Source of the DNA: Rhexocercosporidium sp. MPI-PUGE-AT-0058
Lineage: Eukaryota; Ascomycota; Leotiomycetes; Helotiales
Reading direction: 5' to 3'
NCBI GenBank assembly: GCA_020746875.1
Contig: JAGTJL010000017.1
Span: forward strand, 1,302,001 to 1,366,000
Length of the DNA: 64,000 nt
Shown: positions 45,081 through 56,793 of the stretch, in pieces
Layout of the letters: each line of letters starts with the position of its first letter
Numbering within the stretch: position 1 is the stretch's first letter
Program-made: the position numbers and the translations under genes
Notes under the pieces: model-generated
What the model was told of the DNA's origin: nothing
Databases searched by the model: none
The model's input: only the letters and a program-made list of their open reading frames with translations

Positions 45081-45548
45081 ATGGCCGACCAAAAAGTACC
45101 AGAAGAGATGTCTAATCCTCGAAAAGATGCTACCACTATGGCATCAGTTATCGAAAAGATTCGAGAGGACGCGGACCCGGTCTTGTGGAAGGAGAGAATG
45201 AAGTCAGTCAAGCTGTTGCATCCCATTGAGCGGTCATCGAAATCTCTTCAGGAACCATCCCGCACCCAACACGAAGACACTACCAGTGCGGCCCCACGAA
45301 ACCTTCAACAAGCACTTAAGACTCGGAGTTTCGGGTTTGCCAGTTAATTTCAGACAGATGAAGCGCGGGGCCTAGGAAATAACCACCCCATTGCAAGATC
45401 AGTTGGAGAAGGCATCATAACGGATAGGAAGAGGAAAAGAGCCGTGAGTGACAATGAGAGCCTTGAAGGGGCGAGATTTATTAAGCAGTATATCGCAAGC
45501 AGAGAAGGCAGCGGATTGTTTGACAGGACGGAGGATGGGGAAATCTAA
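45081..45548 (+). CDS. Small hypothetical protein with an in-frame stop
   Basis: From ATG 45081 the frame gives MADQKVPEEMSNPRKDATTM, VIEKIREDADPVLWKERMKS and ALKTRSFGFAS, then a TAA at 45345-45347. The same frame continues without any further stop for 67 codons (FQTDEARGLGNNHPIARSVG, TDRKRKRAVSDNESLEGARF, REGSGLFDRTEDGEI) to a TAA at 45546. Both halves are charged and protein-like with a similar style, so they probably belong to one gene. Either the TAA lies in an unspliced intron (ATTTCAG just after it could be an acceptor) or the gene carries a nonsense mutation. RKRKR could be a nuclear localisation signal. I know no matching family. Confidence 0.5.
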
Positions 45549-48403
45549 GAGGACGTCTGAACACCCTGGTTCCCTTCAGGCATGTACGGTGTTGAGACAA
45601 GCAGGCGTGTACATACGACCATCGTGACAGCATTGCCAATCGCGGAAGGATTCCTGTGTTCTCTTTCACCTTAGGAAAAATAATTCTTCGGAACAATGAA
45701 ATGCAAAATCAAGCACTTGAAAAATATATTCTAGTTGTCTGAAGCCCTAAGGTCACCTACAAGTCCTGAATCAAATCCTGAATAAAAAGAGAGAAGGAGG
45801 GAATATTAAGCTGGGGCGTGTGTGAGGAGACGTGAATTTACATATGTAACAAATTGAAGTGTTGAAGAATTGTCGACGGTGAGGCGCTGAAATGGACTTG
45901 GGGCCTCACCACTCAAGCATTAGATGCCGACCAAGGGTACCGTAAGCAGCGACATCCGCGAGCAGGTTTATAATCAATGCTAACGCCCACTGTCACAGGC
46001 CTTAGTGTTGCTAAGCGCCCATGCTCAACTTTTTGGCGAGTAGAAAAGCTCCTAAAGCTGAACAAAGTTTAGACATCGATCTATGAGTACCACGAATCAT
46101 CAGGGGCCAAGGTGGTTAATAACTAGGCTCAGCAATAGGGGTAGATGTTGACAGATGGCAAACCGTTGCTCTACCTGACTTCATCGTGGGTCATGCTGTT
46201 ATCGAAAGCAGTTGTGCTCGCGACCTATGTGCTGCTGAGTATAGCGACTCAGGTAAGAATGGTGCTTGATAATATCTAGATAGTGATGCTGGAAGAGGTA
46301 AAGAAATATTCATGTGCACTATTAAGATATTAGCTTGAAGAGAAACCAAAGACAGGCCCGCTATACTAGCTTGACGAATGGTGACTCTTATTGTTTGTTT
46401 CGCTAGAGCTCTTCCTTACAAAACATTCAATTTCATGCCCCGAGGATGTGCCGCAATTGCTAAGCTTAGCTTGGAATTTGAGCTTCTGTGGCGGACAGTA
46501 AGATCTTACATTGCAAGACAACAAACTATTGTCAGATGGCAACATGACTCTAGATAACCGCTGCAAGTTCCATCCGAAGGATTGATGATGGACTTCTGGT
46601 CATTCTGTTGTCATTTTTTGTTATTTATTAAAAGCGCTGAGTGCGCTATTTACTTGAAGGGTAAATCTCAGAGAATATAATTCTAGAAACACCACATATG
46701 GAGAAACCAAGGCACAAGCCCGGTCCGATTAGCGTTTAGTCTCTACTGCTTCAATCCACATATTCCTGGACAACCTAGGATTAAGCAGGCTGTTACTATT
46801 CCACGGGGCCCACTGGAACAGACTCTAAGGTAATGGAACATCTACATATGAACTGTTCTAAATTTCCGTATCAGGGACTTCAGTCAAACCCAGGAGTTTT
46901 GACTTGCTTGGATGGAGAGTGAGTCGAATCTTTTAGTATTAGCTCTTCGCATATTACACACGATCTTGTGGGTTGTAGATTTGATTTTGCTGACCAAAGG
47001 ATTGTTGGGTTCAGCGAAAGGCGGATCGAATTGTTTGTCTTTCTCTCGAATTCTACGTCCTCAACGTCTCGCGCAAAGACCTTTCGGCTCAAAATTATAA
47101 GGCACTTTTGACACAACAAATTAGAGCAGTTGAGAGTCGTTGATAATTGCTGTAGAAGCACGACAGCATAATTACGAAAATTTCCTTAATTGGTACTATG
47201 TTTTGCACCTCAAAGATACCAGCTGAATGAAGATCCTTGCACATACTGTGGTAGAGCAGGACTGTTGGACTAGTTTGGGAAGCGGGTTTTTCCGTTCCGG
47301 CGTCTAGATAGGTCGACTTCGCAGCCTAGGTAATACATCATCTTCTTCCTGCTTCTGCCGCCGACTTGGTTTGAGTCTTGTCTTTCCCTCTTGTTTACGG
47401 TGCACTTGACGGCACGGATTTCTTCCTTTACAATACTATTAGAGTAGAAAATAGAACTATCATCAAGTCTGCTCTAGAAGTAGAGATTAACTCGGGTGGA
47501 TATTGAGAACTGTCTGGACGATGGTCCTGCCTTCAGAAGTGTGTGTGCCCTACCGTCACTGTTTACATTAAGCGAGATCACGCTGCTAGGGAAACGAAGG
47601 TGGACGGATCTGCTTTCGAATTACTGACATCCAAGTGGCATTCGAAAGAACAAAAAACAGAGTGTTTCCAGAGGACAGATTCATATCCGCTAGTGTTGGA
47701 TTTAATAGACAAAAATGGGAGATAATTGCAGTTGTCAAAAGTTTTTGTTATTCATTGGTAGCTTGGCGGCTGGCCTGCTCTGACAGGGGTCTGGAAGTGC
47801 TGCAATAGGCATTGGAGGAGCATAAGCAATATCGGACCAATCGTCGTATATTACACCTCAATTAATGGTGTAAGCCTCCTAAACAACGCAACTGCATTGA
47901 CTGGTCCATCCCACTGGTACATGGAAGCTATGTGGTGCAGAGTGTGGAGATGTAGTCAGTAGTGGGAAGTGTGTAGGACAAGTGTGGTGGCTTGCGAAAA
48001 GTGTGTGGTTGCTGGCATAGCAGAGGCACATTCCACACGACCCCTGTCAACACTCTTCCAACGTAGCTGATGCTAGCCTCGATTTGTTTATTCAACAGGT
48101 ATGATTAATGCTTGAGAGAACGTAAGGACTCCAAGGAGGCACAGCAAATTAATCCCATAAGCCCATCTCATGCTTCAATGCTTTGCAATCATCAAGTGTG
48201 TGGTTCCCATATGTTTCGGCAGGGATCTATCTAATTCAATGGATATAAAGAACTGCTGAGCTTCTCCAACTCAGACTTCATTTTCGTTTTCATCCTCATT
48301 CAGGTCAACTCATTCAAGTCAACATCATTTAGGTCGACATTATCTTGATCCATCCATATCTATCTTGCTACTTTAATTCCATTAATCAGAGCTATCAGCA
48401 AAC
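45549..48403. other. Long intergenic region
   Basis: About 2.9 kb, moderately AT-rich. No gene is convincing. Short coding-like traces occur (for example RWQTVALPDFIVGHAVIESS on the plus strand near 46152), but no family fits. 48240-48400 should be the promoter and leader of the NmrA-like locus; it contains repeats of TCAACTCATTCAAGTCAACA type. Confidence 0.4.
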
Positions 48404-49457
48404 ATGTCTAAGCCTATCGCCGTCGTGATTGGAGCTACGGGTGTTCAAGGTGGAAGTGTAGTCACGTCCTTTCTCGGGATGGAACCTACCAAATCAGAGA
48501 TATCACTCGCAATGTGAACAGTGCCAAAGCAGAGGCCCTCAAGGCCCAGGGAGTAGAAACGGTTGCCGCAGACCTCGACAACATCGACTCGCTCACCGCC
48601 GCATTCAAGGTTAGTCTCCCTCGGCAGTTAACTGCCACTGATCTAATGTGCTACAGGATGCAACTGTCATCTATGCAGTGACAGATTTCTTCGAGCCATT
48701 CAGTACCAAAGGGCCGAAGGAAGCCATCAAGATCGAAACTCAGCAAGGCATCAATCTGGCCAAAGCAGCTGCGGCGACACCATCATTGGAGCACTACATT
48801 TGGTCCACCCTTGCCAATGTTGGACGAATTTCCGGGGGAAAGTACATGGTTCCTCACTTCATCGGCAAGAACATCATCGACAATTATATCAAAAGTGACA
48901 CCGCACTCTTCGCCAAGACTATTTTCCTTTGGAGCACGTATTATGCAAGCAACCTTCTCTCTCCAATGTTCAAGACAAACTTCTTAGTGAGTCTGAAGTC
49001 TAATCGAGAGCATTGAAAGGTAGCTAACACCTTCAAGAAAACATCTAGTCAATATGTCTGGCTTCAACCGAGCTCCCCAGAGACACCAATCCTTAGCCTC
49101 GGAGACCAAAACATCAACGTCGGACCGTTTGCACTGGCTATCGCCAAAAAGCCAGAGTTGACTCTTCCTGGAAAATTTGTTCTCGCCTCAGTCGAGTCTC
49201 TAACGGCCGGGGATCTCCTCCGGTCATGAACTGAGGTGACCGGAAAGGCTGCTGAATACGTTCAGATTACACTCGAGAATTTCAACCGTCTTTGGCCAAT
49301 GTGGGGTCTTGAGATGGGTGAGATGCTCAAGTACTGGGAGGAATTCGGGAACAAGGGCTGGTCTGGAGAGGAAGTGGTTACGAAGGAGGATTTGGCATTG
49401 GATTTCCCCTTCGTGACCATCAAGCAGGCATTTGGGACTTTCCATTGGGAGCTTTGA
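48404..49457 (+). pseudogene. NmrA-like NAD(P)-binding family protein, broken
   Basis: A Rossmann-fold NmrA-like protein. The start MSKPIAVVIGATGVQGGSVV contains the GxxGxxG nucleotide motif. At about 48476 one base is missing: the frame must change before GTYQIRDITRNVNSAKAEAL KAQGVETVAADLDNIDSLTAAFK. After a canonical intron come DATVIYAVTDFFEPFSTKGP, HYIWSTLANVGRISGGKYMV and FIGKNIIDNYIK. A second intron leads to SQYVWLQPSSPETPILSLGD and FVLASVESLTAGDLL. An in-frame TGA at 49227-49229 stands where the family usually has Trp. The frame then continues TEVTGKAAEYVQITLENFNR to the natural end at 49457. Two independent defects make it a pseudogene. Introns are intact and conservation is good, so inactivation is recent. 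Confidence 0.75.
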
Positions 49458-49845
49458 TTGGCTTTGAGAACTTGCGAAGGGCTTAAGGATCGGTTATTTC
49501 ATTGGTCATGTATGAGGAGACGGAAAAGTTGAGTTTTATTGCTTATAATGACCGAGATCTAAATTTTGGAAGTGGGGGTTTTGGGGAACAGTTCGTGTGA
49601 TTTATCAGCTTTGTGCATGACAACCGATAACGCGACCACACGAGTGTGGTCCCCCAGGATTGGCCAATCAGATGGCGGGGTCGTATGGCGGGGTAGTTCC
49701 CACAAAACTCTAAGCTTACCATACCAACGGGAAATAAGATCATTTGATCCATCATCAAAGCATGACCGAACTCTGCCATTGAACCAAGGATTTTCTCCTC
49801 GCTCAATAGTCTCCTGTACAGTTTCTTTTTTCTTTTTCGAGAATC
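49458..49845. other. Short intergenic region
   Basis: About 390 bp between the NmrA-like locus and the next plus-strand gene. No feature was recognised beyond a C/T-rich leader (CTTTTTTCTTTTTCG) before 49846. Confidence 0.5.
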
Positions 49846-51139
49846 ATGACGACGCCGGGACGAACACACATCCCTTGGCAAACACAAGCTGGCCAGGTCC
49901 AAGAGCTCATCAGCTACATCGGATTCCTCGAGGCGAAGCTTCAATATCTTCAGTTCCATCATGAGACGTGTGAAAAATGGAGCGCGCCTTTACCACCAGC
50001 CTTCTCTGACCTTTCCTACCTTCCACCTGACTTCATCGTTGCGAATGAACTCCAGTTATGCCCCACAGAGACGCCTCCATTCAATGAGTCGCCACCTGTC
50101 AGCTATACAACCCAGTTGACACAGAAAGTTCCCGCAAACAACGCGAGATGGAAACGCATAGTTGATCAAATAACGAAGGGATGGGATCAACCGAGCAGTT
50201 GGATGGATAGACGCATAGCTATTGGTCTTGACTCAGTCGAGAAGAACCATTATGCCCTCACCATGCTCCTGGGACTGAAAAATGAGCTTGCTAGAGGGCA
50301 TGAAGCAGACTTCACGGCACAGATAATGAATGTCTCTAGTAAGCAGAATGCGGTTACTGAAACTCTGATCATGTCTGCACGGCAATATGCGCTGGGAACC
50401 AAGGCGTCTGAACGTGATGCCGGGTTTGTCGTGCAGTTGCATAATTTTCGGGAGTTAATCTTTGCGTCGCTCTGTGTTGTCATAGAGCATCAAGGATTGC
50501 CAATCGACACAATCAACGACCTGTAGGTCCCTGGAAATCCTAAGAGGGCCCCTTCTAAATTTGCAAGATGTTAAAGAGACTCCTATTCTTTTCCATTCGG
50601 CCCTGATTTGGCGTCTACTGACTACATCGTTCCACAGAATGCGAATATGCATGTCCAGTTCAGGTGCAGCCAATTTGTATCGTCTCAGGAGGGGCGCGCT
50701 CTGGGTAAATCGTGTAATTGCAGGACTAATTAGGAAGGGCTGGCATCATGGCGCCACGGAGTTCTTCTTGCTTTGTAAGCATATGGTTATCAACGAAATT
50801 TGACGTCAGCCCTAACAAGAAATACAGCTGGTAGACCTGTTTCTCAATATGGCCTGTTGTGGGAGGCCTGCGTACATTCATTCCCGTGCCTCAGCGAGCG
50901 ACTGTCTCAGATCTACGAGACCGTCGAACCGCCATCAAACGATGTTGGATGGATTCCGTTTTCTATACCCTCTATCATCAAAGGCTTGGTTGGTGATGCT
51001 TTGACGTGAGTCAAGTTGGCACACGAAATGCCTTGAGCTGATGTTGAGTAGGCTTGGCCAAATATGCACCGCTTTAGACTATGAAGAGGAATCACTTTCC
51101 AAGCTTTTCCCCGAACCCAATCAAAGCTCAATTGGCTAG
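49846..51139 (+). CDS. Unrecognised protein, three or four exons
   Basis: The start MTTPGRTHIPWQTQAGQVQE leads to a coiled-coil-like helix (ELISYIGFLEAKLQYLQFHH). An open frame follows to INDL at 50523. A second block, VKETPILFHSALIWRLLTTS FHRMRICMSS, lies in a different frame. The obvious donor (GTAGGT at 50523) and the available acceptors do not connect the two in frame, except with a 22-nt intron, which is too short. Later exons join well: FFLL to SGRPVSQYGLLWEACVHSFP through a 54-nt intron, then GDALT to LGQICTALDYEEESLSKLFP through another, ending at 51139. The family is unknown to me. Helix-rich character could fit a regulator dimerisation region. The disturbed junction may mean a frameshift or a missed intron. 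Confidence 0.5.
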
Positions 51140-51426
51140 TCTGCTACTCCCAAATCCAGACTAGAGTATCCTCAACACTCGTTGATGGCGTGATAATATG
51201 AATAGTTTGAGGCGAATATTTTGATAGCAGGACTTACAATCCTTCGAATACTCATATTGGAACCTCTCATGAAGCTTTCCACTGTTTATGCATTCATAAA
51301 GTAGCCTTTGGACACAAACGAAGGTAGTGATCTCATTGAGGAGATTTTGTGAGCACAGAAAAATATAACGCTGGGTGATTGTAGATGTGTGCAATTAATC
51401 CTCGAGCTGCGACTCAATCCCACAAT

Positions 51427-52515
51427 TTACAGCATCTCCCCTGCGACTTTGAATGCCGTTCTCGCCGATTCTCTTGTAGAGAAAATGATATCCTCCGCTG
51501 ACTTGACCTCGTGAATCAGACCAACCCCAGTCCCTGCATAGGTTGTCAACCTGCCATCCTTCCCCCATCCTTCATCACCCTGCCTCAAAGCTGCTTGGAA
51601 CAGCTCTTGATTCTTCTCAAAAGGAACACCAGAGTCTGAGTCCTTTGTACTTCGGTTGGAGATGCTTCGACCATCAAATTGAGGTGGCCAATTATTTCTC
51701 CCCGCCAATGCATCAAATAGGGGCGTTCTTACGGTTGATTGGCCCCCGTCAGTGGCCCGTAGAACCTCGTTCTGATATCCCGCAGCAATGTCTGCTTCTT
51801 TGGAGGCGAGAAATCGAGTCCCCATCGCAGCACCAACAGCGCCTAATCCAAGAGCCGCAGCCACTCCTCTGCCATCCGCAATACCTCCAGCTGCGATGAT
51901 AGGGATATCCACACCTTCATTTGCCATTGCATCTTTTACTTCTGGAATCAGCGAGACGATGCCAGCTCCTTTGGCTAAGCCATGTCCACCAGCATCAATA
52001 CCTTGCATAACAAGCACATCCGGAGGATTCGACAGTTTCGCAGCTTGCATGGCATCTTTCACAGATCCGATTTGTAGCCAAATCTGAGTTTGTGGCGATG
52101 CTTTTCGGATCTCTCCCATCCATACTGTGAGGTCATCTGTCCCTTCTCTCGGGACAAACAACCATGCTGCAGCCGGTCGATGCATCGCAATTGAAGGCAA
52201 CGCAACCTGAAGATTTGCATCAAAGATCTGGAATCCTATACCAATAGGTAGCTTGCCTTGCAAATCCCCAGGAGAGATGCTCGTTACTTTGGTTTGTTGT
52301 GTCTGTAGCCTGTGCTCCAGTAATTTCCGAGCTTTTTGGAGAGCCGGTTCGAGATCTTCAGGTGATTTCCCAGGGCCGATGAAGCCGATACCGCCAGCCG
52401 AGGATACGGCGGTTGCCAATTCAGGACCCGTGAAGACTCGCATAGGAGCACTGACTATGAGGGGTGTTGAGATCCATTTGTATGTTGATTTCAGTAACTG
52501 GATTGAGGATGACAT
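51427..52515 (-). CDS. Nitronate monooxygenase (2-nitropropane dioxygenase family)
   Basis: An intact single-exon frame of 362 residues, start MSSSIQLLKSTYKWISTPLI. It belongs to the FMN-dependent TIM-barrel family that oxidises alkyl nitronates such as propionate-3-nitronate. Motifs are in order: SAPMRVFTGPELATAVSSAG GIGFIGPG (flavin region), VLVMQGIDAGGHGLAKGAGI (the family's GxxAGGHG, with the His thought to act as base), IPIIAAGGIADGRGVAAALG and GAVGAAMGTRFLAS (phosphate binding). The C-terminal part is GRLTTYAGTGVGLIHEVKSA EDI. Members are often part of detoxification or secondary-metabolite loci. The next genes on the same strand are a P450 and a methyltransferase. The substrate here is not predictable. 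Confidence 0.9.
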   Translation of the reverse strand: MSSSIQLLKSTYKWISTPLIVSAPMRVFTGPELATAVSSAGGIGFIGPGKSPEDLEPALQKARKLLEHRLQTQQTKVTSISPGDLQGKLPIGIGFQIFDANLQVALPSIAMHRPAAAWLFVPREGTDDLTVWMGEIRKASPQTQIWLQIGSVKDAMQAAKLSNPPDVLVMQGIDAGGHGLAKGAGIVSLIPEVKDAMANEGVDIPIIAAGGIADGRGVAAALGLGAVGAAMGTRFLASKEADIAAGYQNEVLRATDGGQSTVRTPLFDALAGRNNWPPQFDGRSISNRSTKDSDSGVPFEKNQELFQAALRQGDEGWGKDGRLTTYAGTGVGLIHEVKSAEDIIFSTRESARTAFKVAGEML

Positions 52516-52946
52516 TTTGAGAGACTTGTTTAAACATTTACAAACATGATGCGGGAGATCAGGGGCATTTATCTGGGGATGCGGCCCGCGGAGATGCTAG
52601 GCGTGATCTGCCCCGCCTTCTAGAGCCAAAATGTATGGTAATTGTCAGCAAACATCATTGGAAACAGCTGTAGCCGAGAATGATATTTCTTCAAAGGAGA
52701 TACTATTGCTCCGACCTGTAACGACATGCAAGATGACCAATAACATAGGTCTCGTGTTCTCGAAGATATTCATCTTCACTGAAGCATTTGACATGGCTCA
52801 GACTGAACAGAAGTTGGCATTCATGTAAAAGCACGCTACTTAACGCTATTTAACATTCACCTTGAAGGCCTGCCCAGACAACTTGACTGCCCAAATCTGT
52901 GTCTCAACTTGCGACAGAGTGGAAGAATGGGCAAGTGTATGAAGAC
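52516..52946. other. Intergenic region
   Basis: About 430 bp between the nitronate monooxygenase (-) and the P450 (-). It should contain the promoter of the former and the terminator of the latter. No motif was recognised. Confidence 0.5.
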
Positions 52947-54793
52947 TCATTCTAGGATGATTCTCATATTCCCCCTTCCTCTTTCAGGTGACGGAAATCC
53001 GAAATCTCGCTTCATATCCACATCTCTACGATCAGTTTCATAAAGCTTCATGCCACTGACACCAACAACAGCCCCTGTATCATCTCTCTCAAGTCGTGCA
53101 AATGTTCTAAGAACGTTGGCCAGCGTCATAAACAGCTCCGAATAAGCTAACGGCTGCCCGACGCAGTTGCGAGTACCTTTGGAGAAGGGTACCAGATACT
53201 TCAGACTTGCTCGTGGAATCCCCTCTGGTCTCCGGGGAAGACCCGCTGGACTTGGAGACGCGAGCCAGCGTTCTGGGATGAATGACCACGGTTCTGGATA
53301 TACCTTTTCAGAGTGGTGAATCAATGGCCCATGCATACTCAAAGCTGTCTTTTCGAAGTTAGTAAAGAATCTCGGTACGTTCAGGAGTACCCACGTTTGG
53401 TGGGATTGACCATTCCCCTAGATGCAGAGTCTCTGTTGGACTGGATCGTGTCAAGCGATACGAGACCCCAGAAACAAGTCGGAGAGTCTCTTGGACAACA
53501 GCATGCTATAACCGTCAGCTAAGTATTGCATCACTACGAGAAAATTACCAGGGGCTCACCAAATACGGCAGTCTTTCCAAGTCAGCCTGCCTGGGTGGAC
53601 TCGCAATGTTTGGCACCGCAGTTTCTAACTCCTCTAGTAGAACTCGGAGCCTGGATTGGTCTAGCAGGAGGTAGACTAAGGCGGCTGAGATAGATGTGGC
53701 TGTGGTCACCGTGCCAGCAGCGAGGAATAGTTGAGCTTCCTGCCACAGACGATCGACAGATTTATCCTGCTCTGGTAGTGTTGAACTGTCGAGCAAATCG
53801 TGGAAGATGGTGCGGTTCTTCACGTCTCGATAGTCGCCTCGAGATTTTACTGTTTCTTTGATCTTCTGGATGCAATGCTTCGAGGTGTTAGCTTATAATA
53901 CAGCTATATTGGGATACTTACTCGTTTCAGCTCCAAGATCTTCGCCATTCCAGGTCCAAACATTCCGACAACGATCGCATCCGGCAAAGAGTTCAAGAAC
54001 GTCGGAAGCCATTGCAGCTGTACGGTGACATGCATGTTATCGGTCAAAACATCAGTGGTTTCCAAGACCATGACATTAAATCCTGGTGCCTCAACATAAT
54101 TCTCGCTAACTCCAAAACAGTACTCTGCAATTATGTCGCTTGTCAACGCTCCAAACGCTGGCCGAAGTGGAACTGGTTCCCCCGTCTGCTGATAACGGCG
54201 AAACACCGTGACTAAGCGATTGATGTTTTCCTGAATGAGCGGCTCCAGCTTGCGCAGAGAACCCGCCGAGAAAAAAGGTGCAATTGCACTTCGACGTACG
54301 CGGTGTTTTTCGTGAGAGATCGTCCCGAAAACTGAGTCGACGTTTGAAAACGCGTGCGACCAAGTCGGAGGTTTATCTCGTTTCGAATTAGCACCCGTGA
54401 ATAGCACCTCGTAGAAATCTGGGTCTATGATGTGGAGTTCATGGGGGCTGATGCGTATGATTGGACTCTCTGTAATATCCTTGTCAGAAGTCGTCTCCAT
54501 TATGCATAGGAACCATGTTTTCCCCCCTTCTCATGGGATGACAACTCACCATACTCTTCATGCAGTTCTTTGATCTTGTATATGTACTGTCCTTCACCAA
54601 CAATAGCGTCGTAGTAGAACATGTATCCATATGTGAGGGCAGCGAGTTTAGGTCCAGGAAATTTGGCATATTGACTAAAGTAAAGACGGTGAATGGCAAC
54701 TCCGATGAGGTAAATAATATAAAAAATGATTATTGTAGTGAGAGTGGTGGCGGTCGACCACTTCTCAGGCAAGAAAAGGTGGGCGAAAGGCAT
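52947..54793 (-). CDS. Cytochrome P450 monooxygenase
   Basis: A five-exon P450 of about 535 residues. The N-terminal anchor is LTTIIIFYIIYLIGVAIHRL, then the Pro-rich hinge YAKFPGPKLAALTYGYMFYY. The intron after HEEY joins to ESPIIRISPHELHIIDPDFY. The C-helix region is HEKHRVRRSAIAPFFSAGSL. The I-helix LFLAAGTVTTATSISAALVY contains the A-G-T-x-T oxygen-binding pattern. K-helix ExxR is ETLRLVSGV, and PERW is present (WSFIPERWLA). The heme-binding loop is PFSKGTRNCVGQPLA with the axial Cys. All four introns have GT-AG ends and keep frame. The start at 54793 is the first in-frame ATG (MPFAHLFLPEKWS). It acts at the ER with a P450 reductase. This layout fits fungal secondary-metabolism P450s; the substrate is unknown. 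Confidence 0.9.
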
Positions 54794-55616
54794 CTTTCTC
54801 AGATAACGATTATGGATGTTGGATTGGGGCACCTCGAGGAGGAGACGAACTATTTATCTGCCTGAACTGTGGATATGTACAAGGATGACAAGCAAATGCA
54901 ATTAGCTTCGCAGTCCTCAAGATCTGCACTGCAGAAATAGAGTAGGGCAGGGGGTCTGACCAGTAATTTTTGGGTGAATGTTGATGTTATCACTGCGTTT
55001 CCACATTGCCGAATCTTTTTTTGGCGTGCATTGCCGCAGAGGGCAGCAGCCCCCGAGGGCAGTATAATTATTCATTGCATTGCACATAAAGTTTCCATAG
55101 AACTGGCCACGACTAATCCACATTTGGTACTTCTATCACTTCTTGAAAGTTTTCTTGGCTGCTTCATTCGTGTTGTGTTTTTTTGTTCGTCCTAGATTCT
55201 TTTCTCCAATTTGCCACCTTAACGACGCTGACGCTGACGCTGCAGTAAGCAACGGAAAAGTGGATGAAGCGCCTTGTCCCGATGCATGTCAAAAATCCAC
55301 ATCTCTCGGCCAATCAAGGTCCTGGCACGCTGATTCTCTATCAAAATCTCCGAATGATATAAAGCAAGAGTAGCTCGTAGAACAATGCGAGCTGAAGTGT
55401 TGAGTTGCTCATCACTTCATCACCAAAGTGGAATTCTTCCAACGCCAGCAAATTTGTAGTTGAGACTCCACGACAATATTCTGGTGAGGTTTGGTCTGCA
55501 GTATTTGATTGGGCATAAAGCTTTCAGATCATTCCCTAGAACCTCACTCGAAGCTGTGTGACAAATGAGTAATGGCGATTGGCCCCTCATTAACGTGTTA
55601 TTTTGAGCCGCTGCAT
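54794..55616. other. Intergenic region
   Basis: About 820 bp between the P450 promoter and the 3' end of the methyltransferase gene. A run of GACGCTGACGCTGACGCTG triplet-like repeats sits near 55227. No gene was recognised. Confidence 0.5.
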
Positions 55617-56625
55617 TTAGCAGTCTGTTCGTTTTCTCGCCATCATAACCATGAACTTATCAACAAAAACCAGATCTTTCTCTCTGAATTCATCCATCAG
55701 TTCCTGCATCGTTCCGTTGACATCGAGACTCCTGTACTTTGGGATAGCCGTACGAACGACTCGAAGCACTAGCGTCAGGGCGTCACAATACATCTCGTTG
55801 ATCCTGGTCTTCATATCCAGTCGCCCCAGAGTGGGGAATTCCGATTTACCCAGAATCTCAACCTCGGAATGAGTTGCTAACTCCCGCATGACAGTGGTCG
55901 GTAGATTGGTGAGAATATGGTTCTGCGCGAAGAGCTCAAGCTTCATCGCTCGCACTGCTTCCATCTTGACCGAGCCTGTCTCCGGCCCGAAGCGAGTTCC
56001 AACGTCGGGATCTTCCCACTGGAGATACCCCCCTGGCTCTAAAATTCAAACGATTAAGCAGATGTAACAAGGTCGTTGTATAACATATACATACTTAATA
56101 GTGATACCACATTTTCCACAACCCCTTTGATGTCCCTCTCTCTGAATGCTGCAGCCAAGAACCTAAGATGGACTAAATCGTACTTGGCCTGTTCTGAGAC
56201 GGGGAAAGGTTTTCGAGCATCATGCTGAATGAAATTGAATCCTTCCTTTGCAACCCGAGGAAACATAACGGTAGAAATATCGAACCCAGTGAAGTTCCGC
56301 TTGACAGCCGCAGAATCCACAAAAGTCTTCGCAAACTCCTCGAGCCAGATGCTATGAGGTACTATCAGCCAGCGTGGGTGTAAAGATAAAGGTCATACGG
56401 ACCCGGATCCGGTTCCCACGTCAGCGATGTCTCTAAATGATCCGGCCGGGCCAATATTCGGCTGAAGAATGCCATTACAGAGATCAACGAAGAAGAAATG
56501 TTGCTCCTTCAAGCTGCTACAGTCAGCTGTCTAGATTGAAATTAGAGTAAATTATGCGTGACACACCGTTCTATCTCTTGCTCATCACGTGGCACAAAGT
56601 AGGTCTCAGTGGTCTCCTGCTCCAT
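55617..56625 (-). CDS. SAM-dependent methyltransferase
   Basis: A four-exon gene of about 280 residues. It starts MEQETTETYFVPRDEQEIER. Intron 1 joins to SLKEQHFFFVDLCNGILQPN. Motif I is FRDIADVGTGSG, ending the exon. Intron 2 is followed by IWLEEFAKTFVDSAAVKRNF and GFDISTVMFP (motif II acidic position), then DLVHLRFLAAAFRERDIKGV. Intron 3 leads to KPGGYLQWEDPDVGTRFG, the usual post-motif block. The class-I fold is clear. The closest style is the fungal secondary-metabolite O-/N-methyltransferases and LaeA-like proteins, but I cannot choose between them. It is in line with the P450 and nitronate monooxygenase on the minus strand. It lies only about 150 bp from the border of the AT-rich transposon block, so its promoter may be affected by heterochromatin. 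Confidence 0.8.
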
Positions 56626-56771
56626 TACAGAAGATTTCACACGAATTGTTCTGATGTAATTTGAGGAAGGCTTACAAATTCGAAGGAATCCTGTCAGCTT
56701 TTATGAGAGGGGTCGGATGGTGATGCCGAACTTCGTGCATCATACCCTGCTGGTATACCGTATTAATTATA

Positions 56772-56793
56772 ATACAGCGCCATGGCGCTGTAT
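56772..56793. repeat. Perfect 22-bp palindrome at the transposon border
   Basis: ATACAGCGCCATGGCGCTGTAT equals its reverse complement. More copies of the CAGCGCTA-type core follow within 80 bp (CTAGCGCTATAG and ATAGCGCTGTAG). It marks the sharp change from gene-like to AT-rich sequence and probably belongs to a transposon end. Confidence 0.8.
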
